A stretch of 64,000 nt of DNA from NCBI GenBank assembly GCA_024138025.1, contig JAMXBD010000719.1, positions 639,606 to 703,605 of the forward strand, in the 5' to 3' direction. Shown here in pieces: positions 33,815 through 44,863 of this stretch. Every line of letters begins with the position of its first letter. The stretch's first letter is position 1. The position numbers were made by a program, and so were the translations under genes. This DNA comes from Combretum micranthum. Taxonomy: Eukaryota; Streptophyta; Magnoliopsida; Myrtales; Combretaceae. The notes under the pieces are model-generated. The model saw only the letters and a list, made by a program, of their open reading frames with translations, was not told the DNA's origin and made no database searches.

Positions 33815-35522
33815 TCTATATCGTAACGGGCTGGAGGAGCCTGATCACCATTGGGTAGTGGTAAAACCACATAAACCTATAGGCTACACAATGACCCTCC
33901 TTCTTTGTTTTTAATGGGCCTGGGTCTGGCCTGTCTAAATAGATATATTATATATATATATATATAAATTGCTCAAAAATAAAACCCCTATAAATAAAAG
34001 TATCTATCTTCAAGGATTCCTTGTAAAACAGACCTAATACTAACAAAAAGGTTAGAAGTATTTGCAAAAGATACGAAAATATTTATAAGGATAAAGGCCC
34101 ATGTTGACATAATTTTAATGTTTCCATAGTTCATTAAGCTAAGAAAAGCCCATTGAAAACAAATGAATCTCCAGTGGAGTTGTCAAGCTGTTGAGCCTGA
34201 ATTTTGCTCTTATTCTCCTAAAGGCCCCAATCTATATCAAACCCAAATCATTTGACATGGATCACTCGATAAGGAACAAGTAGAGTTTTCGTAAAAAGCT
34301 CGGTTTTTTCAAAAATATTTTAAATGGAGTTGCCATTGGCTAAAGTCGAAAAAAGGTGAACTAGAAGCCAAATGGGTGGTTTGGTTTCTAGTTGAACCAC
34401 TGATATGCATGAAAAACTAGAAATTGATGAGAACACGGGCTACTATTTTAAAACCTAAATGATTTTCTACGCTTTGGATGAGCTTTAGAAATCTTGAACT
34501 ATATGGGCTAAAGAGATTAATTTTGATTTTTCAAATTTTTTAAATTTTTAGTCTTTTTTTCTAAAAATATATTTACAAAAATATATATTTTTGTTTCAAA
34601 AAGATCCTAAAAGTTTTTTTTTTTTTTTTTTGTGATTGCCCCGTAGGTGCCTACGTATCCGCTAGCCAGAATCAAGTATCCGTAGTTCATTTTGACTTTT
34701 GTAAAATTTTTAATTTTTTTGTGTTTTTTAATTATGAAAATCTGCCAAGTTTAAGTGATTAACCATTTTGATTTTAATTTTGAAAACCCCTAAAATATCT
34801 ATTTTTTTTTATTTTCTTGTTTTTTAAAACTCCTTAGAGTATACTATTTAAAAAAAACACATTTAATTTTTTTTTGGTATTTTAGAAAATAACTAAGTGA
34901 TATTATTTATAAGATAGGAAAACATTTTTTTAGTATATATGAAAAAAAGAAAAATCCTTTTTTATTAATTTTGTAAATTTTTTCATTTTTTTTGGCTTTT
35001 CATAAAAAGATGATATTTATAGGGGTGATAAAAACAAGACATTATGCTAAACATTTCGCGAATTCCAACAAGTAATCTTTTAACTAAACAATTGCGAATC
35101 GCAATTATAGCACATGATATAGAAAAAATAATAATAATAATAATGAACAAACCTATTTTTTTAGTTTTATGATTTATCTCAAAAAGGCATATTTGCTTAT
35201 TTTACTAAAAATTATATCCTAAACTTTATTTATTTACAAACTATACTTATATTCTAAAATTTTATTTATTTAAATAATATTATTCATTAATAGAAATATA
35301 ACTTACATATCAAACATATATTGTTATTATTTTCTTTCTTTTTTTTTATTTTTCTATTCTTTTCTCTCTCTTTTTATATAATAATAATTGTAATAATAAT
35401 ATTCAATCCAATAACAAAGGCAAAACGAATATTCTATTTGAAGGGACTTAACCTAGGGAATTGAAATCGGGTTCAACTCGTTGGTGCAAGCTCACATTAG
35501 GATTGAATTGGGTCTGTACGTG
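33815..35522 (-). other. T: long untranslated leader between 5' LTR and gag
   Basis: Non-coding, with several poly-T/A runs and a (TA)n near 33953-33967. It holds GCCCCGTAGGTGCCTACGTA near 34640-34660, a compact palindrome-like GC island (TAGGTGCCTA) in very AT-rich sequence. No gene on either strand. Confidence 0.55.
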
Positions 35523-35535
35523 GATCTCTTATACC
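35523..35535 (-). other. T: probable primer binding site
   Basis: Minus strand GGTATAAGAGATC resembles the tRNA-iMet site TGGTATCAGAGC with a few changes and abuts the inferred LTR end ...TTTACA. It cannot be checked against the 3' LTR, which is truncated there. Confidence 0.4.
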
Positions 35536-36875
35536 TGTAAATAAAAAATTAGAAGTCCTTAATGCCTCTTTCTCTCTCTGATTCACGAATTCAAGTTCTA
35601 GGGCGTTGGATTAGGATGGTCGGTGTAGATTTTAGAAATAGAGATATTTGCTTCAAATTATCGTGTTGGAGATGATTTCTGGGCTCGGCAATGTTGGCAT
35701 TTGAGTAGAGAACTGGTGAGGGTATGGGTTCATATTTGAATGTCGGGTTTTGGTTTCGGTAGTTTATGAACTGGAGTGGTTCTTTGTTTGGAGAGGAACT
35801 TCTAGTTTTGGTTGCATTTCTAGGTAATGGTGGTGTGGAGGTATCTTGGTTCGCTTCTAGGATTGGGTTGGGAAGAGGAATGGTGGTTGTGATTAAGAAA
35901 ATCTATTGGTATTTCTAAGTAGTGGTCGATGGTGGGGGATTTGGGTGGTCGGGTTCTAGGTTTTTGGGTTGTGAAAGAAAGATCTTGTTGGATTATATTT
36001 CAAAACCCTGTTTTCATGTCCTCGTTGCAAGAGCTAGTGTTCTTCTTATAGGGGCGAATGAGGAAGATAGGAAGTCGAAGTGCAGCCGACGTTATGGAGT
36101 TGGATGGTTGAGGGATTTCAATTATGGAACTTGAATGATCGGAGGTTAGGAAATTTTAATTCATTATAAATGTTTGATTTAAAAAACAATAAGAGCTTGA
36201 TTTAAACCTCAAACCCAACTTTTGATCTTCCTAGTAAAAGAATGAGCTCGAAACGAACTTGAATGGAGCTTGTTCGAGCTCCAATGGAGTTCCAAAGCCT
36301 TGACAATGGAGGAAGAGGACTGGGAAAGACGATGTGCGTAAGGCACACATGAGCATCTTCCCTTGTGTAAACAAGTTGGATTGAACCCCGCCCTTTTCTA
36401 TCCCATACGCATGCCGTAACCATTTGAGCTGGGCTTGTTTTCTCATTAATATACTCAATCAAAACAAACTTAACCTACCCAAACCAGGCTAGTACTATTT
36501 TAATAAAAATGAATCAAAATCGATATGAGTCCAAGATCTAAATTAATTTCCAAATGTAGCCTAAAATACTATAAGACCAATAATAAGCCCAAGCATTAAT
36601 GTGAAATATTTTTTACTATTATTATTTTTACTCTTTTTATTTTAATTCTAAAAAGCTTATTTTCTAAAAGATAGGTCTTTTTTTTGAATTTTTAAATTTT
36701 TATATTCTTTTTTTTTTTTACATTTTGTAATTTTTTTTGTTTTTAGTTTAACTAACTTTTTGTATTTTTTTGATAATTTTCTTGTCTATCCTTTTATAAT
36801 TTTTTTTTATTTTTTAATGATCTACAAAAGAGGGGGCGTGGGGGTAGGGGGGCGGTGCTAAAATGGGTGTCGACA
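35536..36875 (-). mobile_element. T: 5' LTR
   Basis: On the minus strand begins TGTCGACACCCATTTT at 36875 and probably ends TTTACA at 35536 (1340 bp). Positions 35814-36875 match the 3' LTR at 1937-3145. Two overlapping minus-strand frames (36202-36462) are shadows of one LTR segment and not protein-like. The five bases outside (CTGAT, 36876-36880) would be the target copy; its partner is gone. Confidence 0.75.
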
Positions 36876-37522
36876 CTGATGAAAAAAAAAAAAACCAAAC
36901 AGAAACCAGAAAATCAATCCAAAAAAAATGTTTAATTGGTCAGTGGTTTTGGGCTTAGGATTAAAAGTTTTTTTCGATTTCGGTTTATAACAACAAAAAA
37001 CCGACGATTAGCGGTTGACTATTTTAATATTTATAAATATATTATATAAATTTACGTATACATATAATTTACATATGTTAATGTTCCTTAGATTTTTGGT
37101 TAAAGTACTATGTTCTGTCCTATGTTGATGGGAGATCATGTGGTGATTGATTGGGTTTGATTTTGTTGATGATGATACATCCAAAGGGTTATTTTTCCCT
37201 TTTCCTTAATTTGATTTTCCTTTTTTTTTAAGCTTTTGTAATATATATAATTTAAAGAAAAATCCATGATAAAGACTAAAAAATATGTTTGTTGAAACTA
37301 TTAATTTGATTTATTGAAACCATTATGTTAAATGATTAAAAAACTAAAAATCGTTAAAGCGGTGAACCATTTATAATGAATGGTTAAAGATTGGGATATT
37401 AAAAAAACTGATTATTATAGCTAGGTTAAAAAAATAGGATCACAAATCGGTGACCAAACTACGACTTTGGTGTGAGACAAAAGAACTATCATTTAACGCA
37501 TTTAGAAGGCCTAAACGGGCCG
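36876..37522. other. Unassigned DNA between T and E
   Basis: About 650 AT-rich bases, the only stretch in the window not placed in a transposon. It has scattered GGTTTGG/AACCAAAC-like words that recall hAT or LINE relics, but no clear terminal repeats, no frame and no RNA gene. The last five bases (GGCCG) are the candidate left target copy of E. Confidence 0.4.
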
Positions 37523-39284
37523 TGTAATATAAAGATAAATATTTTACAATGAAAGGCAAAAGAGTCTTGATTAAAAAAAAAAAGGGTTTTATGTGTCCAT
37601 CCTAATGTATTATTAGTTGTTTTGTCAAAAGGTAGACAAGTGATTGAAGATGAAGAGACGGATATACGCCACCGACATTGGAGGCAGCTTACGCTATCAC
37701 AAAATCGTCTCCAATAGTTTTAAGCCACTAGTTTTCGTACTTAGGCTTCCAGCCTTCATGCCAGTGTATAGACACATGATCTAAGGAGTTTCTAAATTTT
37801 CTTTATAACTTAGCTTATGCCTTCTTCTCCAACATAATTCTTAAACATAGAAATCTCTCAAAAATCTCTCTGTTTGTGATCTTAACATCAAGAGAGATTA
37901 GGAATCAAGATTAAGGTGAGTTGATCCTCTTTAATTCTTTAGAGATTTAAAGGATATGATCTGTCCTTAAGGTTTTTCTTTTGGTATTGAAGGAAGAATT
38001 GGAGAAAAACCCTAAGTCTTGTTGGTGAGTTGTGTTCTACAATCCAGAAGAATCAAGGTTCGAAGTTCTAGGTATGTATGATTCTTTTCTATGCTTATGG
38101 TAATATAGAAGTGATCTTTTCCAAATTGGCTTGAATTATATTGAATAAAGACATAATTTGGAGGAAATTTTGGAGAAATTTTGTTCTGTTGGAGATTATA
38201 TTTTTTTACAATCACAGGAGGTAGGTATGTACAAGCCTAGATTGTAGTTCTTTTCAAATTAGGGTTTACATGATAAAAAAAAGTATATGATTGATTAATG
38301 AAAACATATTGAGAATGAGAATTTCTTTATGTGATAAGGTGTATTGGTGAAATTAGGGTTCTATCCCTAAAACTAATTTAGGTATGACCTTACCTTATTT
38401 GTTGCTTATGATTGTAGGTTTAGAATCTACAAATGTATCTAAAGCTATATGAATTTAAAATTTGATTGCTGCTTGTCTATAGCTGGCTCTAATAGATCGG
38501 GATGACCGTTGTTACTAAGACAATACCTTGATGATCTCTATGTATTGTTTCCCTGAGTAGAGTTATGCACAGAGATGATTTCAGTAGTTTAGGAGTAGTA
38601 CGTGTACGGTACCGGGTTGTGTGGGAGTTTCCAGGACCAATATATGTATATATTTCTATTTTCCATACTAGTTTTTTTTATGAGGTCATGAGTTACTCCG
38701 GGTTTAGCATTAGATGTATATGGTTCTAAACTGTGCTGTTTGCCTAGATAATTAAAGATAACAACTTGAGCTTATTACATATGTTGATGCATGTGAATTT
38801 ATATGTTGTTCTGCTCATGTGCATGGGTTTTGTGGTATAGTGTATTGAGCCTTTGTACTCACTCTTTTATTTTTTAGAAATAGATGATGAACCCATAGTA
38901 TTTGATCTTTATGGATATGACGTTAATGTAGACTATAGGGAGGATGATAGTGGACCTGATTATCTTGCTAACCTTTAGAGTAATTTGGATATGATGATAG
39001 CTATTTGAAAACCTTGTGAAGTTTTAAATAATTTTAATGTTTTTGAAATTTTTTGAGGCACCTAATTATGATATTTTAAGTTTGAATTATATTGGGTTTG
39101 GTTTGTGCCAAGTATGTTATCAAGAAGTTTTGTTAGTATGATTTGTTATAAACAAGTACCCTTATATGTGAGTATTTGAAGTTACTTGGTTATCTTTGTG
39201 GAGTTATGAAACTATAGCCTTAGCGTGTTCTTATTTGTTGAAGACATGTGGTGGGTTGTAATGCATTTAGCTTAGGGCATTATA
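37523..39284 (+). mobile_element. E: 5' LTR
   Basis: Starts TGTAATATAAAG and ends near ATTATA (ancestral TTACA), 1762 bp. It aligns throughout with 61357-64000, minus M1. It has a TTTATAAC TATA-like box at 37802, AG/GTGAGT donor-like sites at about 37916, and an exon-like coding block at its 3' end. It carries the uninterrupted equivalent of the M1 insertion site (GCATTAGATGTATATGG at 38708-38724). The copy of the GC-rich repeat block is shorter than in the 3' LTR. Confidence 0.88.
38878..39008 (+). other. E 5' LTR: acidic exon-like frame
   Basis: Follows the acceptor-like TTTATTTTTTAG. Phase-2 reading gives IDDEPIVFDLYGYD, VDYREDDSGPDYLANL, a TAG (from TGG), and then SNLDMMIAI with a terminal TGA. 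The 3' LTR copy (63670-63800) has the same frame with no internal stop. Confidence 0.5.
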
Positions 39285-39291
39285 GCTTATT

Positions 39292-39303
39292 TGGTACCAA
39301 AGC
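39292..39303 (+). other. E: primer binding site (tRNA-iMet type)
   Basis: TGGTACCAAAGC, close to TGGTATCAGAGC, seven bases after the LTR end. The same spacing pattern is seen in F. Confidence 0.7.
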
Positions 39304-39529
39304 AATACGTTTTGATCTTATTAGATCTAAATTATAAACTCCTTAGGATAATGACCATTGATTAGGGAAGGGGAAAGGGGAGGGGAGGTGGGGGGAGGAT
39401 GGGGTGCACAAATATTTGGGGTTGCTTATCTAGATTATTATTGCTTTTTATCTAGTATTACATATAGTGTTTTGATCTTTGAATTCGGATTTACCCTTTT
39501 TATCTTATGTTGTGTGCTTGTCTATGTTA
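39304..39529 (+). other. E: leader with purine-rich tract
   Basis: Short leader containing a G/A-rich tract (about 39360-39402). No coding motif. Confidence 0.4.
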
Positions 39530-40770
39530 GAATGCCACTTTAAAGAAGAGCACCTGAAGTTGGTTCCTCTAAGGGTGGTGAGGAAGAAGTCAATGGAGGA
39601 AAACCACCTTAGAACTAACCACCTTTTAAAACAACCACTCCTAAATCATTTGCCTAAAGATTTACATCACCACCACCCCCACTTGTAGGACAATAGGTAC
39701 CTATGGATGTTGCACAGTTAATGCAAGCAGTGAATACCTTGCTTGGAGTAGTACCATAGCAACATCAAACGATGCGTCAAGATGTATAGATGATGTAGGC
39801 CAATACCGAAGCCTGGAAACAGGACACATAGAGACAAAATGGAAATGGTGTTAAAGGTGCTAGACATGCAGATGTGGTGAGTCTTAACAAGTTTATAGAT
39901 TTGTTATATAAGTTTGAACTAAAGCTTAGGAGACCGTTGAATGCATAGTTATGGATGAAACAGGTGAAGAAGACTTTCATTGCATTTAACATACTTGAAA
40001 ATAAGAAGGTGGAGTATGCATCATATCTGCTAACTAGGAGGGAAAATTGTTAGTGGTTGAGCACCAAGAGACAAATGGTTGGAGTGCTTACCTGGGACAT
40101 GTTCCAGTAGGCCTTCTATAGGGAGTTTTTCCCCGAAAGTGTTAAACAACGGATGTTGCAAGAGTACTACACTGTCCAGTAGGGTAAGATAACCGTTGAA
40201 GAGCATGAGGCCGAACTTAACAGGCTAACGAGGGTTTTTCCAGATCCTTTGAAGGAGACTAAGTAGGTTTATTACTAGGTTAGAGCCTGAGATATAGCAC
40301 TGGGTGAATTTGATGGATTTGTCCAACTACTCGGCTGTGGTTAATAAGGCAAAGACTATGGATCAAAGCTTGAGCAAGATTAAGGATCATTAGGCATAGA
40401 GAGGTTAAATCCTTTTAGAGAAGCAACTAGCCACGGTATTCTTACCCAGGATAGGGGGAAGAGGCTCATTAGGTCAGAGCAATGGATCACAACATAAAGA
40501 GGAAATGTACCAGGTGCTCTGGACTACATCATCTTAAGGATTGCAAATGATTGGAGAATGCTTACTTCGCATGTGGCAAAGTTGGGCATAGTCGCAGGTT
40601 CTACATAGAGAAAGCCATTCCACAAGTTTTCTGTTTCAGGTTTAGGCAAAGAGGGCATAAGGCCATAGAATGCAAAGAGCTTGGAGGGAAAATAGTTCCA
40701 TTAGTTCAGATAGGTCGATCTTAAGGTAGCTCAAGAAAGACAACACTTGCTAAAGTTTATGCTCTTTAGC
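39530..40770 (+). pseudogene. gag: E: gag (capsid and zinc knuckles), dead
   Basis: A single main frame runs from about 39541 through an acidic/Pro-rich N-terminus, MDVAQLMQAVNTLLGVVP at 39703, and the capsid words FYREFFPESVKQRMLQEYY and ITVEEHEAELNRL. In the stretch from 39703 to about 40185 I count eight internal stops and all are TAG, each where CAG (Gln) fits the family; then a frameshift near 40260 and further TAGs. Three zinc knuckles follow (about 40510-40670): CTRCSGLHHLKDC is whole, YFACGKVGHSRRFY and CFRFRQRGHKAIEC have lost cysteines to Tyr/Phe. Would have formed the particle; now clearly non-functional. Confidence 0.82.
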
Positions 40771-41110
40771 ATAGAGATACCTCTAGTTTAGACACTATTG
40801 TAGGTACGCTTTCAATACTCTTGCATAATGCTTGTGTTCTTTTTGATACTAGTGCTTTTCATGTATATCTGATTCTTTTGTATCTATATGTGGTGTGTGT
40901 GTTGAATGTATGTCTGAATGCTTGTCTGTAAACACATCATTAGGGAGTGGAGCTATGTTGAACCGGATTTGTAGAGATGTGGATATAGAGATAGAAGGGA
41001 GACATCTACTTGCAAAGCTAGTAGTCTTAGACATGATAGACTTTGATGTAATTTTAAGATTAGATTGGTTGGTAAAATATCATGTGTTGTGATCAATTGT
41101 CATAACCTGG
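40771..41110 (+). pseudogene. E: aspartic protease, dead
   Basis: Near 40835 reads ACVLFDTSAFH, the retropepsin active site with Gly of DTG changed to Ser, then a frameshift; a second piece (40895-41092) gives VDIEIEGRHLLAKLVVLDMIDFDVIL and DWLVKYHVL, the C-terminal half (normally ...GMDWLAKYH). Confidence 0.75.
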
Positions 41111-42200
41111 TAGTGGAATTTAACTTACCAGATGGGGATTAGTTTCTACATAAGCTTGATGTAGAAAGACTGCCAGTATTGCCTACATATGAGTTGTAGG
41201 GCAGATCAACATTAGCTATGGTAACTATGATAATAGATAGTGAGCAAAGGATAGATCTTACACAGATACCGGTTGTATGTGAATACCCGAATGTTTTTCT
41301 AGAAGATTTACCAGGTTTGTCACCGGAGAGAGAAGTAAAGTCCTGTATTAACTTGGTGCTTGGTACTATACCCATATCTAGGACACCATACTATATGGCA
41401 CCAACAAAGCTTATGGAGCTCAAAGTCCAGCAAGATGATCTACACAAGAAGTAGTTTATCAGATCCAGTATGTCACATTGGGGAATAGTTCTATTTGTGA
41501 AGAGAAAGGATGGTAGTATGCGGTTGTGTATAGACTATAGGGAGTTGAACCAAGTGACTATCAAGAATAAACACTATGCTAATAATAGATTATCTGTTTG
41601 ACCAGCTAGTAGGAGCAAAGGTATTTTCAAATATTGATCTTGGATCAGGATATCACCAACTGCGGGTTAAAGTAGAGGATATATAGAAGATAACCTTCAA
41701 GACCAGGTACAAGCATTATGAGTTTGTGGTCATGTCGTTTGGTCTCACAAATGCACCAGTCATCTTTATGGACCTTATGGACAAAGTCTTCGAAGATTAT
41801 TTAGATTTGTTTGTAATGGTCTTTATAGATGATGTTTTGGTATATTCTAAAATGAAGGAAGAGCATGAAGAACATCTAAGGTTAATTCTGAATAGATTAA
41901 GAGATGAGAAGCCGTATGCCAAGTTCACAAAGTATGCATTCTAGTTAAAACAAGTATCTTTCTTAGGACATGTTATTGATGAAAATGGAATTTCTGTGGA
42001 TCTTGAGAAAGTAAAGGCAGTGGTAGAATAGCCAACATGTAAAAATGTGTCAGAAATTAGAAGTTTTCTAGGGATACTATAATACTATAGAAGATTTGTG
42101 GAAGATTTTTCCAAAATTGCAAGTCCATTAACCAGAGTAACATAGAAAGCGGTAAAGTATATTTAGGATGAAGAACGTGAGAACAACTTCTAGCAGTTTA
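41111..42200 (+). pseudogene. E: reverse transcriptase, dead
   Basis: Frames 41218-41454 (CEYPNVFLEDLPGLSPEREV, ISRTPYYMAPTKLMELK) and 41726-41944 ([30 protein letters not shown] with the xxDD box) frame a core reading [20 protein letters not shown]. After it come FLGHVIDENGISVDLEKVKAV, a TAG (from TGG) and SEIRSFLGI. Stops are mostly TAG (for example at 41452, 41942 and 42029); at least two frameshifts are needed to read through. Wording is that of chromovirus polymerases. Confidence 0.82.
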
Positions 42201-42448
42201 AGGAAAAGTTGGTATCTGGATCAATTCTAGCCTTACCAGTGAGTGGTGAGGAGTATGCTATCTATAGCAATGCCTCTACATAAGGACTAGGTTATGTGTT
42301 GATATGGAGGCAAAGTGATAGCATATGCTTCTAGACAGCTAAAGCCTTATGAAAAAGAATTATCTTACATGATTGGAAATGGCAACAGTTGTTCATGCCT
42401 TGAAGTTGTGGAGGCACTATCTGTATGGAGAAAGATGTAAGGTATATA
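42201..42448 (+). pseudogene. E: RNase H, N-terminal part
   Basis: Reads AIYSNAST (first catalytic position, Asp changed to Asn), then [17 protein letters not shown] after a frameshift, and [16 protein letters not shown], where F is inserted. The rest of the domain resumes at 59622 with [10 protein letters not shown]. Right before the break stands ATATA (42444-42448), the left target copy of F. Confidence 0.78.
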
Positions 42449-43070
42449 TGTAAAGCCCGGCCTTCTTAGTAACCAAGTAGACTTCGGAAACCAAAAACTA
42501 AAACCCTAAACCGGATTAACTTAAGCTTAGGAGAGAAACCTAAAAACCCTGGATCTGACTTTACTCCGATTTTAAACTACGGAACTTTTGTAAAATAATT
42601 TAATTTGGAATATTGTTCTAAAGTATATTTCAAACCATTAAAAGATCTGATTTCGAAAATTTTTCTACTCCAAGCCTTCCCGAGATCCATTACGGAAAAG
42701 CGGGCTCGAGGACTTGAAATTCGAAAAATATTCCAAAATACTCTTTAGAATCGAAATTTAATAAGGATTTCAAAAATATAAATTTTATAATTTTTCGGTT
42801 TATGAAAAATACAGATATAGCCCTTTTCTCATATTTTCTTTACTAGCAGTAAAGTAATTGTCTTGATTACTATTCACTACTATTCAAAAGTACAACCTGC
42901 TACACTCACAAGCCATACCCTACTCATACATTCTTAAAAAACACTCAATTATATTTTCTTTTCCAAGATGATTTGTCTCTTAAGAAATTATTACATTTTA
43001 AGACTTATTATTACACAAATTAAATAAAACAAAACAAATTAAACTCTCTCCCTCTCCCTTGCCCGCAACC

Positions 43071-43071
<1 letters not shown>

Positions 43072-43110
<39 letters not shown>
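43072..43110. repeat. Poly-C tract in F 5' LTR promoter
   Basis: Thirty-nine consecutive C. The 3' LTR has GCAACCGGCGCATCCCCCC at this point (about 56785), so the tract arose by expansion of the six-C run with loss of the GC motif. Exact length may be a sequencing artefact. Confidence 0.85.
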
Positions 43111-43163
43111 ATTGTATAATTTTTCCTTAATTTATTTAGACCATTAACCTTAATTCAACTTAC

Positions 43164-43321
43164 TATAAATAATCTTTTATGCCTTCTCTTCTTTCTTCAT
43201 TTCATTTAAAAAAAAAAAATTCACAAACCCTCTCCCATTTCTCTCCTTTGTCGTGACCCCCATAACATACACACAAATTTATTTTTCTTCTTCATTTCTC
43301 TTGTCTAAGCTTCAGGTGATA
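43164..43321 (+). promoter_or_regulatory. F 5' LTR promoter: TATA box to donor-like site
   Basis: TATAAATA (43164-43171), a pyrimidine-rich leader with TTTGTCGTGACC, and CAG/GTGAT at 43316. Same order and spacing as the 3' copy (56866 to 57039). Confidence 0.6.
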
Positions 43322-44793
43322 AATTTTTACCTTTCTACCATTAAACCTTATAATGGCAAGACCATTCATGAGTATTTTCATCTTTAAGTCCCCATGAGCT
43401 CTTGCTAGGGACAGAAAATACTACTACATGAATATCAAACCATCACAAGAGTAGATATTGTATTTGAATGCTTTTTATATGATGATTTTCATGTTCATGC
43501 ATTTAGTAATAGAGTAAAGTAAAGATCTTGCATAAAAATTTATTTTCATGTTTTCAAACTCCATTTCATGCATCCTAAGTGGTAGATCTAGCATTTAAAT
43601 GCTCATATTATACTTCACAATCATGTTCTCATGGATATTTTGTGTTTTGGTGCATTAATGATTATAAAGACCTTTGTTTTGTGTATATAAATATAGTAGT
43701 AGTAGATCTTTAAGTAGATGAGACAAGAAACTCAAAAGGAAAATTATTTATTTGAAATGATCAAATGTAAATTCGGATGATTTCAAGACCATGCCTTAAA
43801 AACCTTTTTATCAATTCCAAAACTTGTGTTTTTATATGAAAAATGAAGAGTATAGGTAATAGACATCATCAAGCGATGATTTTTATAAGTTGAGATGGGG
43901 TTTGCTAAGAAAAATATGTAAAACAAGGAGTAAAAAATAAAGCAGGAAATTTTTGAGTTGCTTTGTCATTATAAGAAATTCGTAATTAAGGAGTAATGGC
44001 ATGAAAACACTTGTTTTCCAAACTCAAAATAGAAGTTTTATTAAAGAAATAAAGTCCTTAAGGGATAGGAATAATGGAGCTTGAAATTTTAAAGTATTAA
44101 ACAAGTTTTTCTTAAAGAAATCACTCAAAAACTAATTTTACAAAATTCGGATTTAGGAATAGCCCCTATTTGAAAACATGTTTACAAAGTATAAAATGGG
44201 GATTTTTATGAAGAAATGAAGGCCTTAAGGAATAGATATAATAAAGACTCAATTTTAGCAAGGATAATTAGATTTTCCTAAGAAATAATTCCAAAACAAA
44301 AGAGAATGATCAAAGTCATGAAACTAGTCTTCTTAAGAGTAAGTATTCATGGAGTCTTACAAAATAAAGAGTTTCTAAAATTTTCTCTTAGTAAATATCG
44401 TCAAGAGCATGCATACATCAAACTCATAACATGTCATCTATGATAGGAAATCATCACTATTGCATGTATAGTTGATCTACATAGTAGAAACATTACAAAC
44501 ATTCACAAAACTATTTTTTGGAATTGGATTTCGCTACTGATAAGAACTGATCAAAATGTTTCGAGACCTAAATGTTTTCAAAACTTGGAAATAATATTAT
44601 AATTAGACATATCTTTCAAGTAGGTAGAAATCAATATATAATTTGTGAAATTACGAGTTAAAATGACCATGTTACGGCGCGTTTTAAGTCGGGACTTCCT
44701 CAAATGACGAGAATTATAGAAATGATAGTTTTATTTAATAGTTTGGATTAGTTAAGTGATGAAATACTCATTAGGATATTTCTTCCTTTTTAG

Positions 44794-44863
44794 GTGACCC
44801 CGAGATTGACGATTCCTTTTCATCGGTCTATTACTACTAGAGGATCGGTGTTCCAATGGCTGA
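44794..44863 (+). other. F 5' LTR: exon-like 70-nt block
   Basis: Between CCTTTTTAG and GTGAGT, same length as in the 3' LTR. The acidic phase-2 frame begins DPEIDDS and then differs from the 3' copy at a few positions. Confidence 0.5.

Noticed and set aside
36876..37522. A further transposon between T and E
   Set aside because: No terminal inverted repeats, target duplication or coding motif could be found, so it is left unassigned.
41139..41375. Minus-strand frame in E pol
   Set aside because: Shadow of the reverse transcriptase N-terminal part on the plus strand.
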